Source of the DNA: Nocardia brasiliensis NBRC 14402
GTDB taxonomy: Bacteria; Actinomycetota; Actinomycetes; Mycobacteriales; Mycobacteriaceae
NCBI RefSeq assembly: GCF_000308475.2
Contig: NZ_BAFT02000110.1
Span: forward strand, 310,001 to 374,000
DNA length: 64,000 bases
Reading direction: 5' to 3'
Both the position numbers and the translations under genes were made by a program. Within the stretch, counting starts at the first letter, position 1. Every line of letters starts with the position of its first letter. This document shows positions 32,333 through 40,654 of the stretch, piece by piece. Below the pieces are notes generated by a model that ran no database searches, was not told where the DNA came from, and saw only the letters and a list, made by a program, of their open reading frames with translations.

Positions 32333-33928
32333 TCAGGTCGTCGTCAGGTCCAGCCGGGCCACCTCGACCAAGCCGACCCCTTTCCGGGCGGTCTCCAGGG
32401 TGAACCGGGCGGCATCGCCGGTGATGTCGAGCGCGGCGATCGAGTTCCCGAAATGCGGGCCGCTCACCTTGGTCCAGCGCACCGGGTCCGGGGAGATGCC
32501 GCGCCGGTCGGCGAGCCACCGCAGCGCCGAGGCGATCGGCGTGGCCCAGGAGAGGGCGAACACGGGCCGGAACCGCTTCGGCGGATCGTTGTGTACTGGT
32601 GAGCACACCAGTTGCAGCACATGGGATTTCGTCGGGTGACCGTAGTCCGCGCGGGCGGCGTAGCTGTGGTGCACGTCCCCGGACAGCACGCAGATCGTGC
32701 GTGGCGCGTCCGGCGCGGTACCGATCCGGTGGATAAGTCCGGCCAAGCGCTCGAACGACGCGCGGAACGCGGGCCAATGCTCCAGATCGGCCGCCTGCCT
32801 GAGCTTTTCGCCGAGACGGCCGCGCAATCCCGGCTGGTTCGCGGCGCGTTCGTTGAGCGACTGGAGGTGGCTGAGCGCGTGCGGCATCAGCCACGGCAAC
32901 GACGATCCGATAAGGAGATGGTCGAACTCACCGGCGGCGTTCGCCTCGATCCAGTCGAATTCCTCCGTCCCGACCATCAACCGCTGACCGTCGAGGATGC
33001 GCCCACCGCGGGTATCGATCATCAGCAGCCGGATCCGGCCGAAATCGCGCCGGTAACTCCAGCGGGTCGGCCTGCGCCCGTCCGCTTCTCGATCGGCGCG
33101 TTCGGCGAAATCCTCTAGCAGGGCGCGGACATCGGTGCCCGACTCGGTGACCGCGCGGTACAGCTCGTTGTCCGCGAGTTCGGCGGGTCCGAGATTACCG
33201 ATGTGCTGGTACACCCAGTAGCTCGCGAGCCCCGCGCGAATCCGGCTGCGCCACCACGGCTTTTCCGCCATCTGCGTGCGCCAGATGCGCGAGGTGTTCC
33301 AGTCGTCGCGGATGTCGTGGTCGTCGAAGATCATCGAGGTCTGCACCGTCGACAGCAGCCAGCGGATCTCCGGATCGCTCCAGGTCTCGTGATACAGCTC
33401 GCCGTACTCCCGGAACGACACCACCTCACCCCGCGGTTCCTGGTCACCGCGCCGCCGGTGCAACCATTCCCGCAGCTGCGGCGTGGGCTCGTCGGCGTAC
33501 ACCTGATCGCCCAGCAGCAGTAAGGCGTCGGGCCACCGGTCTTCGGACAGGTCCCGCATGCGGGACGCGTAGGCGTCCAACGCGTCGAGGCCGACCGCGT
33601 CCGCCTCGGCGCTCGCCGTCGCCTTGGCCGCCCGGCACGAGCCGAACAGGATCTTCTCGACGGGCCGGGTGCGGATCCGGCAGGCCGGAAAACGGGATTC
33701 GGGCTCCGGCCACACCGATTCCCCGTCCAGCCGCACCTCGTACGGCGTCGACGTGCCCGGCGTCAATCCCGTGACGAGCACCAGCGCGAAATGCTGCTCG
33801 CCTACCCGAAAGGTGTTCGCGCGCAAGCCCAGAACATCTACCTCGCACGCACTGTCCGTCTCCACCCAGACGGTCGCCGAGGTGGTGTCGACGTGCCGTA
33901 ACACCGGCCCCAAAAGCAGCTTCGCCAT
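32333..33928 (-). CDS. PhoD-like metallophosphatase (alkaline phosphatase D family)
   Basis: 531 residues. PhoD-family motifs in order: 'ILFGSCRAAK', 'LLLLGDQVYADE' (Asp ligand), 'SMIFDDHDIRDDWNTS' (DDHD), and 'CVLSGDVHHSYAA' (GDVHxS). They supply the metal ligands of the calcineurin-like fold. No Tat or Sec signal is present at the ATG chosen (33928, MAKLLLGPV), unlike secreted PhoD; it is therefore predicted cytoplasmic. Substrate probably a phosphodiester or phosphomonoester; not defined. Confidence 0.88.
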   Translation of the reverse strand: MAKLLLGPVLRHVDTTSATVWVETDSACEVDVLGLRANTFRVGEQHFALVLVTGLTPGTSTPYEVRLDGESVWPEPESRFPACRIRTRPVEKILFGSCRAAKATASAEADAVGLDALDAYASRMRDLSEDRWPDALLLLGDQVYADEPTPQLREWLHRRRGDQEPRGEVVSFREYGELYHETWSDPEIRWLLSTVQTSMIFDDHDIRDDWNTSRIWRTQMAEKPWWRSRIRAGLASYWVYQHIGNLGPAELADNELYRAVTESGTDVRALLEDFAERADREADGRRPTRWSYRRDFGRIRLLMIDTRGGRILDGQRLMVGTEEFDWIEANAAGEFDHLLIGSSLPWLMPHALSHLQSLNERAANQPGLRGRLGEKLRQAADLEHWPAFRASFERLAGLIHRIGTAPDAPRTICVLSGDVHHSYAARADYGHPTKSHVLQLVCSPVHNDPPKRFRPVFALSWATPIASALRWLADRRGISPDPVRWTKVSGPHFGNSIAALDITGDAARFTLETARKGVGLVEVARLDLTTT

Positions 33929-34109
33929 GCACTCCGACGTTACTTCGCCGCGCGGCGGCCGGGTCCGGAACGCCGATGCCGATCCCCAGTTGTGCGCCAG
34001 TCGAGTTGCTCGCCCGGATGTGGTTCCTTGATTAGGCATTCGACGCATCCAGAGACAGCGCGCCACCGCCGTTTCGTTCGAATTCGCGGACCATTCCAGG
34101 AGTTTCGTC

Positions 34110-35069
34110 ATGCCTCTGCTACGACGTCTGTCCACCATCATGTTCGGCACGGTGATCATCGCCGGACTGTCCACCGCCACCGGATCCGCCACGCAATACG
34201 AAGAGCGGGAAGTCTTTTCGCCCGACGGCACGATCAGCCGGGTCGTCGCACCGGTCCAGGACCAGACCCCGGCGCCGCGCTCGGCGGTACAGGCCGATGT
34301 GGTGCCGATCCAGCAGACCGGCCCGTCGAGTCAGCGCTTCGATCTCGTCTTCGTCGGTGACGGCTATACCTCGGCCGAGCTGGGCAAATACAAGCAGCAG
34401 GCGACAAGTCGCTGGAACGAGCTGACCCAGGTCGAACCGTTCAAGTCGTACAAGAACTCCTTCAACGTCTGGGCCGTGAACGTGGTGTCCCAGCAGTCCG
34501 GGGTGGACAACGATCCCCGCGGCACCTATCGGAATACCGCGCTGGACATGACCTTCTGGTGCGGCGGCACGGAGCGGCTGCTCTGCGTCAACGAGAACAA
34601 GGCGCTGCAGTTCGCCCGGCTCGCACCCGAGGTCGACCAGGTGGTCGCGCTGGCCAACACCACGAAATACGGCGGTGCGGGCGGCCGGGTCGCCACCTCG
34701 TCCGGCGGCAACACCGCGGCGGGGCAGATCGTGCTGCACGAACTCGGCCACACCATCGGCGGCTTGGCCGACGAGTACGACTACCCCGACGACCGCTACA
34801 CCGGCGGCGAACCGCGCGAGGTCAACGCCTCGATCTACACCAGCGCGCAGATGCAGCAGAAGCGCACCAAGTGGTACCAGTACCTCGGCAAACCCTCACC
34901 CGACGGCGGCGTGGTCGGCACCTACGAAGGCGCGGTCTATCACAAGCGCGGGGTGTACCGGCCGACGGAGAACTCGTTGATGCGAGCGCTCGGGCGGGAA
35001 TTCAACCTCATCGGCCTGGACGCGATGAAGGCCGCGATCGAGCGGAAGGCTCCGCCGAACAAGCCCTGA
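34110..35069 (+). CDS. secreted M64-family zinc metallopeptidase
   Basis: 319 residues with a signal peptide ('STIMFGTVIIAGLSTATGSA'). The zinc site is HELGHTIGGLADE near residue 212, with the Glu-Tyr-Asp following as in peptidase M64 (IgA peptidase) and relatives; 'FDLVFVGDGYTSAELGKYKQQA' is the family's N-terminal block. Likely processes extracellular proteins or envelope components. AGGAG (34099-34103) precedes the ATG. Followed closely by an exported X-Pro dipeptidyl-peptidase, so the two may be one secreted peptide-degrading unit. Confidence 0.88.
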   Translation: MPLLRRLSTIMFGTVIIAGLSTATGSATQYEEREVFSPDGTISRVVAPVQDQTPAPRSAVQADVVPIQQTGPSSQRFDLVFVGDGYTSAELGKYKQQATSRWNELTQVEPFKSYKNSFNVWAVNVVSQQSGVDNDPRGTYRNTALDMTFWCGGTERLLCVNENKALQFARLAPEVDQVVALANTTKYGGAGGRVATSSGGNTAAGQIVLHELGHTIGGLADEYDYPDDRYTGGEPREVNASIYTSAQMQQKRTKWYQYLGKPSPDGGVVGTYEGAVYHKRGVYRPTENSLMRALGREFNLIGLDAMKAAIERKAPPNKP

Positions 35070-35147
35070 TCCAGCAATTCCTTTGAGCCAGTGAATTTTT
35101 CGAGCCCCGCGCGGAAAGGTCGCGCGGGGGATGACAAGGAGTGGATT

Positions 35148-36995
35148 ATGGCGGCGATTCCCAGACCGTGGCAACGACTGGCCCTGGTGAGCGCGGTGGG
35201 TGCGATGCTGCTGTGCGGCGCACCCGCGATGGCGCAACCGGCAAGCGGGCCATCGTTTTCCGGCGGCGAGGCCCAGCCGGTCTTCGACGCGGCCGCACCG
35301 ATCCGCAAGGACCTGTGGGTCCGGGCGCCGATCGACAGCGACCGTGACGGCAAGGACGACGAGGTGCATATCCAGGTGGTCCGTCCGGCCGGGGCGACCG
35401 GCAAACTGCCGGTCGTGTACCAGGCGAGCCCGTACTTCTCCGGCGGCAACGACGTGACCAACCACGGCGTCGATGTCGAGCTCTACGTGCCCGGCGGGCC
35501 GGAAGGCCGAATGGCCAAGGCGCCCGGCGAGATGCGCGCACGGGTGGCCGAAGACCTGCGGGTCGCGGGCATCACGCTGGGCAACGGGCAGATCACCTGG
35601 CAGTACGAGGAGTACTTCCTGTCCCGCGGCTACGCCGTGATGTACGGGGAATCGCTCGGCTCCGGTAAGTCCACCGGCTGCCCGACCTCGGGCGCGCGTA
35701 ACGAGACGATCGGCGCCCGCGCCCCGATCGACTGGCTCAACGGCCGGGCCGAGGCCAGGGACGAGCAGGGCAAGCGCGCCGTAGCCGATTGGGCCAGCGG
35801 CAAAGTCGGCATGATGGGCGTCTCCTACAACGGGACGCTGCCGAACGCCGTCGCCTCGACCGGCGTGCCCGGCCTGGAGGCGATCGTGCCCATCGCCGCG
35901 ATCAGCAGCTGGTACGACTACTACCGCGCCGCCGGTGCGGTGGTCGCGCCCGGCACGTACCAGGGTGAAGACACCGACGTGCTGGCCCGCTACGTCTACA
36001 CCAGGGCGGACCAGAACATCTGCAAGCCAGTCATCGACCAGCTCGAACGAGACCAGGACCGGATCACCGGTGATGTGAACAAGTTCTGGGAGGAGCGCGA
36101 CTACCTCAACGACGTCGGCAAGGTGCGCGCCGCGGTACTGGCCGTGCACGGGCTCAACGACTTCAATGTCAAGACCAAGCATGTCGCGCAGTGGTACGCG
36201 GCGCTCACGAAAGCCAATATCCCGCACAAGATCTGGCTGCACCAGTCCGGCCACGTCGACCCGATCAGCCTGCGCCGCGACGAATGGCTGCGCACGGTGA
36301 ACCGCTGGTTCAGCAAGTATCTGCTCGGCCAGAACAACGGGATCGATCGGGAACCCAAGGCCACCATCCAGCGTGAGGACAAGTCCTGGGTGAACGAGGC
36401 GGAATGGCCCGCACCCGGTGCCGCCGCGGCGATCGCGCAGTTCACCCCCGGTGGCCGCAGCGCGGGCGGGCTCGTGCCGATCGGCGGCGCGAACGGTGCG
36501 CCGCCGGAATCACTCGACGACGACGCGAGCAAGACGGCCGCGGACCTCGTCGCCGCGCCCAGCTCGCCGAATCGCCTGGCCTACTACACCAAAGCGACCA
36601 GGTCCGCGCTGCGGATAAGCGGCACAGTCGATGTCGCGTTCCGGATGACCTTCCAGCGGCCCGCGGCCAATGTCACCGCGCTGCTGGTGGATCGGGGACC
36701 GGACGGCAGATCCCGCATCATCACCAGGGGTTGGGTGGATCCGCAGAACCGGGACTCGCTCGGCAAGACGACCCCGATCACGCCGGGCACGCAGTACTCG
36801 ATCAACCTTTCCATGCAGCCGCACGATTACCTGCTGCCGAAAGGACACAAGCTGGGCGTGGTCATCCTGTCCAGTGACAACGAATACACCCTGCGACCCA
36901 AGCCGGGCCCCGGGTTCTCGGTGAACCTCACCGAGACCAAGGTGACCTTCCCGGTGGTCGGCGGGCAGGGCGTGTTCAACGTCGCGACCGGCTAG
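35148..36995 (+). CDS. secreted Xaa-Pro dipeptidyl-peptidase (S15)
   Basis: 615 residues with a Sec signal peptide ('VSAVGAMLLCGAPAMAQPA'). The S15 core contains 'GYAVMYGESLGSGKSTGC', the nucleophile elbow 'VGMMGVSYNGTLPNAVA', the Asp region 'VLAVHGLNDFNV' and the His in 'LHQSGHVDP', giving a complete Ser-Asp-His triad. The C-terminal domain has 'NVTALLVDRGPDGRSRIITRGW' and a 'YSINLSMQPHDYLLPKGHKLGVVI' jelly-roll. AAGGAG precedes the ATG at 35148. It releases X-Pro dipeptides from peptides outside the cell and pairs with the adjacent metallopeptidase. Confidence 0.92.
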   Translation: MAAIPRPWQRLALVSAVGAMLLCGAPAMAQPASGPSFSGGEAQPVFDAAAPIRKDLWVRAPIDSDRDGKDDEVHIQVVRPAGATGKLPVVYQASPYFSGGNDVTNHGVDVELYVPGGPEGRMAKAPGEMRARVAEDLRVAGITLGNGQITWQYEEYFLSRGYAVMYGESLGSGKSTGCPTSGARNETIGARAPIDWLNGRAEARDEQGKRAVADWASGKVGMMGVSYNGTLPNAVASTGVPGLEAIVPIAAISSWYDYYRAAGAVVAPGTYQGEDTDVLARYVYTRADQNICKPVIDQLERDQDRITGDVNKFWEERDYLNDVGKVRAAVLAVHGLNDFNVKTKHVAQWYAALTKANIPHKIWLHQSGHVDPISLRRDEWLRTVNRWFSKYLLGQNNGIDREPKATIQREDKSWVNEAEWPAPGAAAAIAQFTPGGRSAGGLVPIGGANGAPPESLDDDASKTAADLVAAPSSPNRLAYYTKATRSALRISGTVDVAFRMTFQRPAANVTALLVDRGPDGRSRIITRGWVDPQNRDSLGKTTPITPGTQYSINLSMQPHDYLLPKGHKLGVVILSSDNEYTLRPKPGPGFSVNLTETKVTFPVVGGQGVFNVATG

Positions 36996-37010
36996 TCCGG
37001 TCTCGCACGG

Positions 37011-37039
37011 TCCGGCCTACCGCAGTGGGGTAGGCCGGA
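37011..37039. terminator. bidirectional stem-loop terminator
   Basis: A perfect 11-bp stem (TCCGGCCTACC / GGTAGGCCGGA) with a 7-base loop between the convergent X-Pro peptidase and LLM oxidoreductase genes. Confidence 0.7.
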
Positions 37040-37050
37040 TTCGTTGCGGG

Positions 37051-37926
37051 TCAGCCGAGTTCGGCGAGCTGCTTGACCGTCGGCGCCATCGCGTCGATCC
37101 ACGCGGCGGGTGCGCCTGTGGTCGGCGTGATGATGACGGTGTGCACGCCGAGCGGGGCGTAATCGGCCATCTGCCTGACGAATTCATTGCGGCGCTCCGG
37201 GTCCGGGCGGGGATTGTTGGCCATCACCGTGATCCGGATGTCGTCGTAGTTCCGGCCGACGTCGTCGCAGTGCCTGCGCAGCACGTCGAGCTTGTGCCGG
37301 ACGTCCTCCGGGGAGGAGCCGAACAGATTGCAGGCGTCCCCGTACTGTGCGACCAAGCGCAGGGTCTTGCGCTCGCCACTGCCGCCGATCAGCACCGTGG
37401 GCTTCGAGATCGGCTGCGGGGCGCAGAGCGTCTCCGCCAGTTGGTAATACGTGCCCTCGAACGGCCCGTTGTGCTCCGGATCCCACATCTGCGCGCAGAT
37501 CTGCAACGCTTCTTCCAGTCGCTCGAAACGTTCGCCGAGCGGCGGATACGGCACCCCGAGCCCGCGGTGTTCGCGCTCGAACCACGCGGCGCCGATGCCG
37601 AGCGCGGCCCGGCCGCCGGACAGCACGTCGAGGGTGGTGACGATTTTGGCGAGCAGCCCGGGATGGCGATAGGTCACGCCGGTGACGAGCAGGCCCAGTT
37701 CGACGGTGGAGGTGTGCGCGGCGAGGTAGCCGAGCGAGGTGTAGCCCTCCAGCATGTTCGCCTCCGCGGGCAGGCCCGTCGGCTCGATCTGGAAGTAGTG
37801 ATCCATGAAGGACAACCAGGTCGCGCCCGCCGCCTCCGCGGCGGCCCCGACCCGGGCGAGTTCACCGGCGATGGCAGTGGTGCCACCGTCGATATCGAAG
37901 ATCGGAAGATGCAAGCCGAGTTCCAT
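37051..37926 (-). CDS. LLM-class flavin-dependent oxidoreductase (F420-type)
   Basis: 291 residues of the luciferase-like monooxygenase fold: 'LSFMDHYFQIEP', 'LELGLLVTGVTYRHPGLLAKIVTTLDVLSGGRAALGIGAAWFEREH', and 'PTVLIGGSGERKTLRLVAQYGDACN'. The pattern matches F420-dependent LLM enzymes of actinobacteria, which oxidise alcohols or sulfonates or reduce activated double bonds; the substrate is unknown. The ATG at 37926 follows a strong MerR-type promoter (37963-37993), so expression is likely inducible by an effector of a MerR regulator encoded elsewhere. Confidence 0.88.
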   Translation of the reverse strand: MELGLHLPIFDIDGGTTAIAGELARVGAAAEAAGATWLSFMDHYFQIEPTGLPAEANMLEGYTSLGYLAAHTSTVELGLLVTGVTYRHPGLLAKIVTTLDVLSGGRAALGIGAAWFEREHRGLGVPYPPLGERFERLEEALQICAQMWDPEHNGPFEGTYYQLAETLCAPQPISKPTVLIGGSGERKTLRLVAQYGDACNLFGSSPEDVRHKLDVLRRHCDDVGRNYDDIRITVMANNPRPDPERRNEFVRQMADYAPLGVHTVIITPTTGAPAAWIDAMAPTVKQLAELG

Positions 37927-37962
37927 GACCAGCCCCTTGTCTGTCGAAGACTCTCGGTGAGC

Positions 37963-37993
37963 ACGCTACGACTTGGAGTGCACTCCAAGTCAA
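37963..37993 (-). promoter_or_regulatory. MerR-type promoter with 20-bp palindromic operator
   Basis: On the minus strand, TTGACT (37988-37993), a 19-base spacer, and TAGCGT (37963-37968) make a -35/-10 pair with the over-long 19-bp spacing characteristic of MerR-regulated promoters. The spacer lies within a perfect palindrome ACTTGGAGTGCACTCCAAGT (37971-37990), the operator form used by actinobacterial MerR regulators of oxidoreductase genes. It reads toward the LLM gene; no MerR gene is in the window. Confidence 0.75.
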
Positions 37994-38127
37994 GTACTCG
38001 CGTGCGACCGCGTTTCGGCGGGCCGGCCAGGCGGTCGAATTGATCGGACGAATTTCGGGACGGGTGGTGGCCTCGGACGGCATAGTCGACAGGTCACCGC
38101 GACCACTGATCGACTGGATGCTCGACT

Positions 38128-39456
38128 ATGACCGACACTCCCACCTCCGGTGCTCGTTTCGCCCGGGTGGTCGCCGCCAGCGTGGCGGGGACGACCATCG
38201 AGTTCTACGACTTCTTCCTCTACGGGCTGGCGGCGGCGCTGGTCTTCAACAAGGTGTTCTTTCCGGCGGACGATCCCCTCGTCGGGGTGCTGCTGGCATT
38301 GGCGACCTACGCGGTCGGGTTCTTGGCGCGGCCGCTCGGTGGCGTGCTGTTCGGGCACCTCGGCGACCGGCTCGGGCGGCGGCGGACCCTGTCGATCACG
38401 TTGCTGCTGATGGGCGGTGCGACCGTCGCGATCGGATTGATTCCGTCCTACGCCAGCATCGGCGTCGCCGCGCCCCTGCTGCTCGTGCTGCTGCGGCTGG
38501 TGCAGGGCATCGCGCTCGGCGGGGAGTGGGGCGGCGCGGTGTTGCTGGTGGCCGAGCACGGCTCGCCCGCCCATCGTGGTTTCTGGAGTAGCTGGCCGCA
38601 AACCGGTGGTCCGCTCGGAAACCTCTTGGCCACAGGCGTTCTCGCGGTGCTGGGGCTCGGTGTGTCGAATGCCGAATTCCAGGCGTGGGGCTGGCGGATC
38701 CCGTTCCTGCTCTCGATCGTGCTGGTGCTGGTCGGCATCTGGCTGCGGCACGCGGTGGAGGAGTCGCCGATCTTCCTGGCGGCGCAGGCCCGCGCCGCGG
38801 ACCGGTCCGGACACGCGCCGGTGCGAATCGTGTTGCGCCGCTTCCGCAAACAGGTGCTCATCGCCGCGCTCGCGGACGTCGGCGAGAAGGCCACCTACTA
38901 CACCTTCAGCATCTTCCTGCTCGCCTACCTGACCCAGGTCGTGCACGTGCCGAAAAGCGCCGTGCTGTCCTCGATCACGATCGCCTCGTGCTTCCAGGCG
39001 GCCGCCATCGTGGCCGGGGGCGCAGTGGGCGACCGGTTCGGACGCCGGCCGACGAGCGTGCTCCTGGCCGGGCTGATCGCGCTCTGGGCCTTCCTCGCGT
39101 TGCCACTGGTGGACGGTGGCCGGTGGACCGTGATCACCGTGGTGATCACCATCGGGCTCACCATGCACGGCCTGCTCACCGGCATCCAGGCGCCGTTCTT
39201 CGCCGAACTGTTCCCGAGTGAAGTCCGTTACACGGGAGCATCTTTGGGCTATCAGCTCGCCACCGTCGTCGGTGGAGCGCTCACCCCGCTGATCGGTGTC
39301 GCTTTGCTGGACCGGTACCCGTCCACCGTCCCTGTCGCACTGCTGCTGTGCGCGATGCTGGCCTGCACCGCCACCGCATTCCTCTGGGCGGGGGAGACCC
39401 GCCGTCTGGACCTGCGCACCATCGCGCACGAGGACGACCCTGCGAAGGTGTTTTAG
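38128..39456 (+). CDS. MFS transporter, metabolite:H+ symporter (MHS) family
   Basis: 442 residues, twelve predicted transmembrane helices. The MHS signature is clear: 'VAGTTIEFYDFFLYGLAAALVFNKVFFP' at the start and 'PLGGVLFGHLGDRLGRRRTL' in the loop 2-3 region, then 'GEWGGAVLLVAEHGSPAHRGFWSSW' in helix 5. MHS transporters import organic acids, betaine or shikimate with protons. The substrate cannot be told. The TAG stop overlaps the stop of the convergent small gene by four bases. Confidence 0.9.
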   Translation: MTDTPTSGARFARVVAASVAGTTIEFYDFFLYGLAAALVFNKVFFPADDPLVGVLLALATYAVGFLARPLGGVLFGHLGDRLGRRRTLSITLLLMGGATVAIGLIPSYASIGVAAPLLLVLLRLVQGIALGGEWGGAVLLVAEHGSPAHRGFWSSWPQTGGPLGNLLATGVLAVLGLGVSNAEFQAWGWRIPFLLSIVLVLVGIWLRHAVEESPIFLAAQARAADRSGHAPVRIVLRRFRKQVLIAALADVGEKATYYTFSIFLLAYLTQVVHVPKSAVLSSITIASCFQAAAIVAGGAVGDRFGRRPTSVLLAGLIALWAFLALPLVDGGRWTVITVVITIGLTMHGLLTGIQAPFFAELFPSEVRYTGASLGYQLATVVGGALTPLIGVALLDRYPSTVPVALLLCAMLACTATAFLWAGETRRLDLRTIAHEDDPAKVF

Positions 39457-39662
39457 TTGGGGGTGTCGCCCTCGTAGTCCATCTTGGCGGCCGGGTCTTC
39501 GGTGGTGGCGGTCGGATCGTCGAGCGCCTCGGTTTCGGAACCCTGGGCGTTCAGTGCTTCGTCCAGCTCGCCGCGCAGACGGGTCACCGCCGCCTCGTCG
39601 CCCGCGTCGGAGGCCGTCGTGAGGTCTTGGCGTAGCTGCGCGATCGTGTCCTGGGAGACCAT
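39453..39662 (-). CDS. 69-residue acidic small protein
   Basis: Not recognised by family. The sequence is a predicted helical, charge-rich N-terminus (QDTIAQLRQDLTTASDAGDEAAVTRLRGELDEAL) with heptad-like leucine spacing, suggesting a short coiled coil, followed by a disordered acidic tail. GGAGG precedes the ATG at 39662. The stop overlaps that of the MFS gene. It does not appear to be a toxin or antitoxin. Confidence 0.55.
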   Translation of the reverse strand: MVSQDTIAQLRQDLTTASDAGDEAAVTRLRGELDEALNAQGSETEALDDPTATTEDPAAKMDYEGDTPN

Positions 39663-39803
39663 CAGTCCTCCTGTGTTCGAGTCCGTTGCTGTGCCGCAGC
39701 GCCGCATAGGTTCGGCGTGCTTGACGCTGCGTACCCGGGGTGCGGGAAAAGATGCATCGCCGCCGCGGCGAATAACCATCGATATGCCGGGTAGCACCTG
39801 ATC

Positions 39804-39941
39804 ATGGAGATAATCGTGATCATTGCGCTGGTGGTCGTGGTCGCCGCCGTGCTGCTGTTCCGCAAGCGGTCGCGCGGCAAGGACGACACCTCCCTGTCCA
39901 CCGGGAACCCGTCGGCCAACGAAGGCGACGACCGGATCTGA
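39804..39941 (+). CDS. 45-residue single-pass membrane protein
   Basis: ATG 39804 opens MEIIVIIALVVVVAAVLLF, one transmembrane helix at the extreme N-terminus with no cytoplasmic leader, followed by a basic stretch (RKRSRGK) and a polar, acidic tail. The topology is probably N-out/C-in by the positive-inside rule. Codon third-position GC is high. The TGA is 4 bases from the convergent GtrA gene. Confidence 0.55.
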   Translation: MEIIVIIALVVVVAAVLLFRKRSRGKDDTSLSTGNPSANEGDDRI

Positions 39942-39945
39942 CGCG

Positions 39946-40461
39946 TCAGAATACGAGTGTGCGCAGGGCCAGGAAGCGTAGACCGCCGACCGCGGCCATG
40001 ATGGCGAGGACGGCGCCCGCCTGTCCGGTTTCGCCGAGGCCCGGTGCCCAGAAGTTCAGTCCCGCAAGGGCCGCGGTGCTGATGCCCAGGCCGAGCAGGG
40101 CCAGCCCGCCGCCTTCCCACTGCGCGGTGCGCCAATCGACGCGGTTTGCCGCGCGAAACGTGAGCTGCCGGTGCAATTCGTTCGCGATCGCCGTGCTCAT
40201 CAGGGAGCCCGCGATGTTGGCGACCAGAGGTCCGCTGCCGTGCATGGCCAGGAACAGCAGCACGTAGGCGATATTGCTGGCACCACCGACCAGGGCGAAC
40301 CGAAGGAGCTGGGCCAGCGCGTGTTCGCTGCGCAGGTGCCGCAGCGGTCCGGCGAGCGCCGCCTCCCATTCCGCGCGCAGCCCCCGGTACCGATCGGCCA
40401 ACGCGGCGTAGGCGCTCGTGCCGGGGAGCATCCCCGGGCGGGTGGTCTGCAGGACGGTCAT
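39946..40461 (-). CDS. GtrA-family membrane protein
   Basis: 171 residues. A ~50-residue cytoplasmic N-terminus precedes four predicted transmembrane helices of the GtrA domain: 'RFALVGGASNIAYVLLFLAMHG', 'VANIAGSLMSTAIANELHRQLTFRAANRVDW', then two more. 'NELHRQLTF' is the conserved family loop. GtrA proteins flip or help modify polyprenyl-linked sugars in envelope glycan synthesis. It is divergent from the Mn catalase gene, with an inverted repeat between them. Confidence 0.85.
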   Translation of the reverse strand: MTVLQTTRPGMLPGTSAYAALADRYRGLRAEWEAALAGPLRHLRSEHALAQLLRFALVGGASNIAYVLLFLAMHGSGPLVANIAGSLMSTAIANELHRQLTFRAANRVDWRTAQWEGGGLALLGLGISTAALAGLNFWAPGLGETGQAGAVLAIMAAVGGLRFLALRTLVF

Positions 40462-40515
40462 GGTCTTCCGATCGAACGTAGGTCTCGGCGCCGCCGACTT
40501 CCGGCGACGTTCTGA

Positions 40516-40539
40516 CTATACGTAGATGTATACGTATAG
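40516..40539. promoter_or_regulatory. inverted repeat between GtrA and Mn catalase genes
   Basis: Perfect 9-bp arms CTATACGTA and TACGTATAG separated by six bases; the right half also contains the 10-bp palindrome TATACGTATA. Another CGTATAC half-site occurs 10 bases before the catalase Shine-Dalgarno region (near 40629). The AT-rich arms stand out in this high-GC region and look like an operator. Confidence 0.55.
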
Positions 40540-40654
40540 ACAAGATCGAACTCGGCGACTCGCCGTTTTGGCGGCGCCGAATCGGTGTTTGCCCCGCCGC
40601 TGCCGCGGTAGTCGCGGCGGGAAGGGAACGTATACAACACATTTGGAGGACAAC

